Shown one piece after another: positions 58,012 through 64,000 of a stretch of 64,000 bases of DNA. The stretch comes from Monoplex corrugatus (taxonomy: Eukaryota; Mollusca; Gastropoda; Littorinimorpha; Ranellidae). The first letter of the stretch is position 1. Every line of letters starts with the position of its first letter. The notes beneath the pieces were generated by a model. That model was not told where the DNA came from and ran no database searches. It saw only the letters and a list, made by a program, of their open reading frames with translations. Location: contig JAPXFY010000026.1 in the NCBI GenBank assembly GCA_030674185.1, forward strand, positions 45,620,193 through 45,684,192. Reading direction: 5' to 3'. Position numbers and translations under genes: made by a program.

Positions 58012-59021
58012 CAGGCCTGGAGAAGATTAAAATTTTCTACTAGCCAGCCGGGCTAGTGGATTTTAAAATATACTAGCCCGCAGATATTTTCACTTGCCCC
58101 GAAAAATAGTGAAATTCTCTTTATGATGATAACAAATATATTTAGCAGAATAAGCCATTGTTACAACACAGGTGGTCAAACTTTCTTCTGGAGACTTTCA
58201 TCAGGATGGGGGGTTGGGAGATTTAATGATAACATGAAGAGGTAAAAGGCAGACGATTGACGTCACATTTTACATGTATTCTCTGTGTAAGTTAGAGAGA
58301 GTTCTTTAGTTTAATATATATATATATGTTTATAATCCTTGTCTTTTCGCTTACCTGCTGAAAGTTTATTTTAGTCCAATTGGTCGTTTGTTATTTTTGC
58401 AAATTACTTCATTGTCATCCTGCACTATATTTCTCCTGTCATAATTTCAATCACTTACTTTTTAAAATTAAAGTGTGAGTGTGTGTGAGGGAGAGAAAGA
58501 GACAGAACATAAAACCATTGAATGTCAGAGAGAGATAGAGAGACAGACAGACAGACAGAGACACAGAGAGACAGAGAGAGAGAGAGAGAGAATGTGTACA
58601 CATATGTATGTGTAACATACGCATAACACAAATAATGAGAAATATTGGTATTGGTGAGACTTAGTATATTCATTAAAAGCAAGTCTAGTAGAACAGTTGG
58701 CAGTTCAAAGATGGTTAGTTTGCAGCTTTTTAAAGCTTTTTTGTTTCTATCGGATCACAGCCACATCTTATCTGTTGGAGAGGCCTGTAGTGGTAACGAG
58801 CTATGTATCTGTTGGAGAGGCCTGTAGTGGTAACGAGCTATGTATCTGTTGGATAGGCCTGTAGTGGTAACGAGCTATGTATCTGTTGGCTTTTGTTGAT
58901 TGGTTGATATGTGTGTTTTTTTTGTTTTGTTTTTGGTTTTTTGTTGTTGTTTTTTTCGTTTTTTAAAAATTTTGTTGTTGTTGTTGTTGTACAAGTATTA
59001 TATCTGTTTAAAAATATGTGT

Positions 59022-59112
<91 letters not shown>

Positions 59113-59733
59113 TTTCTCGACTTCAGCAATTCAGTGTGAAGGGAAAACCACTTTGAAAATATTTATTCCACCCTAACTGAAATTTATGTCCTGAGAGACA
59201 AGTGAAGATAATGCGAGACAAATCTTCAAGTGGCGTCTATACCTTCTAAACCAATTTCTTTGACGTATCATCTTATCAAGTGATGCGTCAAATTTCCTCT
59301 TCCCTGCACACACATCCTCTTCCCCTCCCCATCCCTTGACCTCAGTAACACAGTATATGTTGTATTGTTTTCTCTGGTTTCCGTACTGAATTAGAAGCTT
59401 TTAACCGTTCGACCAAAACTGACAGATTGGGCAAAATTTCGCTGATCTGCAAACACACGATTGTATCGCACAGACTCCCTTCACTGAGAGGCCTATGTGA
59501 AACACAAGTTGCCTTTCCCTACATAGCCTCATTTTCGCGCAAACATTGGCAGTCTCGATCATAGCAAACGAAATCAGTCGGCATGTATGAAAGTTTGCAA
59601 AATCGAAATAAATTTTAACTGCAGGGGTCAGAATTGTCACTCGCCCAACGGACTAGTAGTTTTGGATTTTGACTCGCCCGACAGGTTTTTTGCTCGCCTC
59701 GAGCGACCGGGCGAGTGGATTTCGCCAGCCCTG
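58012..59733. mobile_element. 1.7-kb hAT-like non-autonomous element splitting a LINE
   Basis: The ends are CAGGCCTGGAGAAGATT and, on the complement of the right end, CAGGGCTGGCGAAATCCACT, fitting the CAGNG-type hAT ends. The 8-bp flanks TACTAATC and TTAAATCT match only partly. No transposase frame was found. Inside: (GACA)n/(GA)n 58525-58590, three copies of a 37-bp repeat (TGTTGGAGAGGCCTGTAGTG) at 58777-58887, and (TG)n 59025-59103. The right end is rich in ACTCGCCC/GGGCGAGT words. Confidence 0.68.
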
Positions 59734-60078
59734 TTAAATCTATCCTTTGTCGCTGCGAGTACATCTCCCAACTTCTCTGTCTTCATCCACAGCGCACGTC
59801 CGTCCAATATTTTCTCCCTAGGTCTACCTGGTGATCTCCTTTCCATCCAACTTTCCTGTTGTGACTAGGTGCTCTAATTTCTCTTGCCTCATAAAATGTC
59901 CTGTAAATGTTGCTTGTCTTTCCCTAATCTTCTTCACTAGTGTTCTTTTTGTGTCTGTCTCCTTCAAGACTGTCTCGTTTGTTTTCTTTGTTGTCCACGG
60001 AACTATTAACATTCTTCTTAGAAACCACATTTCAGCTGCCTCAATCTTGTTCTGACTCTGCGAGTTGAGTGTCCTCCC
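59734..60078 (-). pseudogene. LINE reverse transcriptase C-terminal fragment, copy 4
   Basis: The minus strand reads NSQSQNKIEAAEMWFLRRML, IVPWTTKKTNETVLKETDTK, KIRERQATFTGHFMRQEKLE and HLVTTGKLDGKE, then RPREKILDG after a shift. It belongs with 57946-58011. Confidence 0.87.
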
Positions 60079-60084
60079 CCCTCT

Positions 60085-60118
60085 CCAACACACACACACA
60101 CACACACACACGCACGCA

Positions 60119-60169
<51 letters not shown>

Positions 60170-60830
60170 CACACACAAACCCGCTGATTTCAGACACTAT
60201 CTTAATACTTCATTCAATTTGACACAACGGAACTTAGGGAAGTTTTTGTTCCTAACGAAATAACAGGGAAGGTCTGGGTCTGGGTCCCCCCCCCCCCCAC
60301 CCCAAGTTTCCTGAATTTTTGTTTCTTTGTCGTCTTCTTTGTACGCTTAACAAAGGCCAGCTGGCCGACAATTTGGGCCTGTCTCGTTTCGCTTATCAAA
60401 CACGCGTTCCTTTTCTATCTTCGTGCGTTTCCATTTTCTATCTGCCTGAACGCTTGCAATAACTCTGACTCAGATTTTTTTTTCAAAGAAAACAACACAG
60501 CAAAACTACTACAATTTAGTCCTACAGAAATGTCCGTCAGTCTCAATTCCATTAACAAATATGAACAACCTAACGACGAAGAAACAGCCAAAAGCCGAGG
60601 AAAAAGGAAACAGAAGAACAAAGACAAAGAACAGAAAAGACATTTTAGCGCACGTGAAAGGACTCACGAGCAAATTTAATTAAACGCAGCAGACGTGGAC
60701 AATAAGAAAGAAGAAGAAGAGACGTCAAATGTACGACAGTTCAGTCTCTTTGAATAGTCGCTGCTCAGCACAGTTACATTAAGAAAACTACCAGTTTCAA
60801 CAAATTAATGTCAGACAAAAAAAATTTTTA
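60085..60830. other. (CA)n then unassigned sequence
   Basis: CA/CG words lie at 60089-60178 and poly-C at 60287-60299. A 50-codon plus frame at 60530-60679 (MSVSLNSINKYEQPND) is not recognised; nothing else is seen. Confidence 0.45.
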
Positions 60831-60837
60831 AAAAGGG

Positions 60838-61052
60838 CGATGATAGTGGTGGTAGTGGTGGTGATGGTAATGGCAAAGCAAAGAAAACCAAAGAAAACGC
60901 GCAAAACAAAACGACGTACATGTAGAAGAGAGAAAGTTAGGAAGAAAGAACAGAAGAAGATGAAGAAAAAAAAAAAGACACATACACAACCAAACACACA
61001 CACACACAGGCGCGCGCGTACATACACACAAACATATACGCACACACACACA

Positions 61053-61099
<47 letters not shown>

Positions 61100-61405
61100 G
61101 CACACTAATCCGGGAAGAAAAAGAAATTAAAATCAACGATCGAAGACAGAAACGATAGTAAAATACAGACAAGAAGATGAAGAAGACGAAGACGACGACG
61201 AGGAAGAAGAAGAAGAAGACGACGACGAGGAAGAAGAAGACGAAGACGACGACGAGGAAGAAGAAGAAGACGACGACGAGGAAGAAGAAGAAGAGAAGAA
61301 GAAGAAGAAGAAGAAGAGGAAAAGAAAAAGAAGAAGAAGAAGAAGAAGAAGGTATGAAAGAAAATGAAGGGCAAGGAGCAGAAAAAAAGCAAACGCACAC
61401 GCACG

Positions 61406-61458
<53 letters not shown>

Positions 61459-61530
61459 ACACACACACAGAGTAAAGATAAAGCGAAAACTAAAAAAAAA
61501 AGATTAAAACAAAAAAAATAATAATAAAAA
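60838..61530. repeat. (GGT)n, (CA)n and (GAA)n/(GAC)n tracts
   Basis: CA 60995-61096. GAAGAAGA with GACGACGACGAGGAAG units of about 36 bp repeat 4 times at 61185-61290. CA 61393-61468. Confidence 0.9.
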
Positions 61531-61980
61531 TAATGAAACATTAATGTAACCAGACATTTCAATAAGACAGGATTCTATTGCCTCATCGCCCTCATTTCTG
61601 CTGACAATATTCAAACACTCAGGTAAAATTCACTATTAAAAGCTGAAAGAGAGCGAACGAGAGAGAGAGAGAGAGGGAGGGGGTGAGGAAGAGAAAGAGA
61701 GCGAGATGGGGAGGGGGGACACAGATGACGAGAAAGAGATAAATGAACAGAAAGATACACACAGAGAGTGAGGAAGAGTGAGTGGGACAGAGAGAGTGAG
61801 AGAGAGAGAGAGAGAAAGAGAGAGGGAGGGAGAGAGAGAGAGAGGGAGAGAGAGAGAGAGAGAGAATGAGGGACAGAGAGGACAGGGGAGGGACGTGGTG
61901 GGGCAGAATCTTGATTAAACAGAACAAGTTATTTCGAATCGATTTTTCCGGTCTTTTGTATATCACTACACGTCTGCTTC
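61531..61980. repeat. (GA)n-rich tract
   Basis: GA-rich 61646-61880 with GGGAGGG interruptions. Nothing else is seen. Confidence 0.85.
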
Positions 61981-61993
61981 ATTTTCGTTCGCA

Positions 61994-62184
61994 ATAAAAT
62001 AAAATAAAATAAAATTAAAATAAAATAAAATAAAATAAAATAAAACAAAATAAAATAATATAAAATAAAATAACATAAAATAACGTAATATAAAATAAAA
62101 CCAATAAATAAGAGACAGACAGACAGACAGAAAGAGAGAGACAGAAACAGAGACAGACAGAAGAGAAGAAAGAGGAGAGATGTC

Positions 62185-62237
<53 letters not shown>

Positions 62238-62330
62238 AGGAGGAGGAGGAGAAGAAGAAGAGGAGGAGGAGAAGGAGGAAGACGAACAATGAGGAAGAGG
62301 AGGAGAAGGAGAAAAAGAAAAAGAAAAAGA

Positions 62331-62391
<61 letters not shown>

Positions 62392-62440
62392 AGACAGAGA
62401 CAGAGAAAGTGGCAGAAACAGAAACAGAAACGAGATATTT
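61994..62440. repeat. (AAAAT)n, (GACA)n, (GA)n, (GAG)n tracts
   Basis: AAAATAAAAT 61994-62105; GACA 62113-62160; GA 62195-62240; GAGGAG/AAGAAG 62236-62335; pure GA 62336-62388. Confidence 0.92.
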
Positions 62441-63100
62441 AATTTTAGAAGTGGAGGGATTCATCGCACACGGACAATACAGCAATGGTCTTAGCAAAGT
62501 TCTTCAGCCCGTGAAAACCCCGATGTGCCGCTAACGCTTTGAAATGGGAGAGGGACACCACAAATAAATGGGGCATTCACGAGGACAGCAAACAGGCCAA
62601 CCGTTTACGTTGTGAAGTAGGATTGAACTCAAGACACCACATCACTAGTCTCTTACTCGGATCCATCAAAACAACTGGCCAGCCAAGATGAAAGATATGG
62701 GTGGAAGATGTGGTTAATTAATATTAACAATATTCGTAAGGTGGTAAACGTTCGATATCTAGATCAAATCCAAGCACACACTTTCACCATTCATTGAAAC
62801 ATTCAATATCAATGACAAACCTCACGGGCAGAAAGAACATGCACATCGGATGGGGGGGGGGGGGGGGAGGAGAGGGAGTGGGACGAAGGGGTGGGCGCAG
62901 GGAAGACTGCTGGACAAACAAGTATGTCTTCAAGTAAGACCATAAAGGAAGACAAGAGTATATGACTTATAATAGTATAATTTCAGAATCGTTGGTTCAT
63001 ACTCCTGTTAATGCATTACTTTAAGTTTATGAAGTATGTACTTTAGAGTTAAATTTTCCACACACATTGTTGATGTTAAATGTTAGTGTTAAGTTCTTGT
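62441..63100 (-). repeat. S2 SINE-like remnant, poly-G and inverted R2 piece
   Basis: AGGATTGAACTCAAGACACC at 62620 is the complement of the S2 box-B-like word. Poly-G lies at 62851-62867. Positions 62980-63035 are the reverse complement of 13425-13480 (AAAGTAATGCATTAACAGGA). Confidence 0.6.
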
Positions 63101-63129
63101 TCCATTTTTCTATTTTCCCACCTACTTAT

Positions 63130-63450
63130 CATGTCTATAACTATGTCTCCTCTCTGCCCCAAAACCAGAGGAAGTTTGTTCCAGTTGTATGGACCTGACA
63201 CAGACAATGAGTGATGACTGACTGCGGAACATCTGTATCAAGGACAATTTGTACACAAATAATGTCAGAACCAAAGTGGAGAGGTTAGGTATGAGCACAC
63301 ATTCAGAAATGGTCGCAAAGACAAGTAGGTGCAATAGAGTTCGCACACTTGCAGCATAATGCACTGATTTTGTATAAAATTCTCTGGGTAACAGACAACC
63401 AATGGAGAAACTGAAGCAATGGAGTGAAGTGATCAGATCTTGGACAAGAC
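63130..63450 (-). pseudogene. L2/CR1-like LINE reverse transcriptase fragment
   Basis: The minus strand reads CGTSCPRSDHFTPLLQFL, HWLSVTQRILYKISALCCKC and SIAPTYLS, then SSLIVCVRSIQLEQTSSGFG in another frame. L-H-W-L-P-V-x-x-R-I-x-Y-K followed by A-P-x-Y-L is the well-known thumb region of such reverse transcriptases. It is frameshifted and partial. Confidence 0.78.
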
Positions 63451-63931
63451 GTGCCGCAGCATTCTAAATACACCGAACGCATGAGACAGACAAAGCAGGC
63501 AAGCCAGGCAGCAGAAAGTTACAAACAATTCACATGAGACAAGTATGGAACGGAGGAAGTGGACGGAAAATGCGGATGGAAGCGAAATGATGATGAAGAG
63601 AAAATGAAAACGCAAGACTGACTTGCTGGTTAATAACTGGAGCAGACTTTAACTCCCGACTGATTAAATCCCTGCAGACCGCTCAGACCATTTCACTGAT
63701 CGAAAACTTTACAAACTAAACAGGCAGACAGACAAGACAAACACACACACACGCAAATACGCTTGTACGCGCCTATATACAAATAATCATTATTTATTTT
63801 TTACTGACATGTTAGAGTTCTAATTCCGTCTCTGTCTCCCTTATACAAGTAAGCACGCACGCGCGCGCGCGCACAAAAACACACTCTCACAACATACACA
63901 CATAAACCAACACACACCAATATGCAAGAAG

Positions 63932-63991
<60 letters not shown>

Positions 63992-64000
63992 CCCCACACG
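63451..64000. other. Unassigned, ending in (CA)n
   Basis: CA words lie at 63740-63760 and 63850-63925, and a pure (CA)n at 63933-63988. No gene is recognised. Confidence 0.6.

Overview
The window is eukaryotic, intron-rich, AT-leaning DNA packed with microsatellites, minisatellites and decayed transposons. There is no bacterial-style gene density. The abundance of (CA)n/(GA)n tracts, L2-like and RTE-like LINE tails, tRNA-derived SINEs and the one recognisable host gene suggest a marine invertebrate, most likely a mollusc. That is an inference from repeat style, not a proven identification.

The only host gene I can support is a partial minus-strand gene whose nine consecutive exons (32722 down to 9765) encode about 314 residues resembling GARNL3, a protein with a Rap/Ran-GAP domain followed by a citron-homology (CNH) domain. 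All eight exon junctions keep frame, all introns are GT-AG, and the exon order follows the family. The first visible exon is the end of the Rap-GAP part; the last is in the middle of the CNH domain. Upstream exons were not found in 32.7-64 kb, and downstream exons were not found in 1-9.7 kb, so the gene has very large introns or continues outside the window.

Layout: 1-9.7 kb is repeat DNA downstream of the last visible exon, with a 583-bp MITE, a 54-bp minisatellite, a roughly 40-bp minisatellite and a LINE fragment. From 9.7 to 32.7 kb the exons are separated by introns of tandem repeats (23-24-bp, 25-bp, 29-bp and 34-bp families), LINE fragments nested in one another, and a 2.7-kb TIR transposon with a clean 9-bp target duplication. 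From 32.7 to 50 kb come further repeats: L2-like LINE 3' ends, a family of palindromic AACCCTTT repeats including a perfect 94-bp palindrome, a mariner element inside a SINE, and a 263-bp mariner-like MITE inside (TA)n. From 50 to 53.8 kb a LINE reverse-transcriptase C-terminus is blown apart by about 80 copies of a 36-bp repeat that seems to have arisen from its own coding sequence. From 53.8 to 64 kb there are GA/CA/GACA tracts, composite core-plus-microsatellite repeats, a hAT-like insertion splitting a LINE, and another LINE fragment at the end.

The main biological stories are transposons inside transposons, tandem arrays seeded from transposon sequence, and GT repeats abutting the splice sites of a conserved gene. 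I see no RNA gene, CRISPR array or operon. Long open frames in the tandem arrays come from repeat units whose length is a multiple of three.
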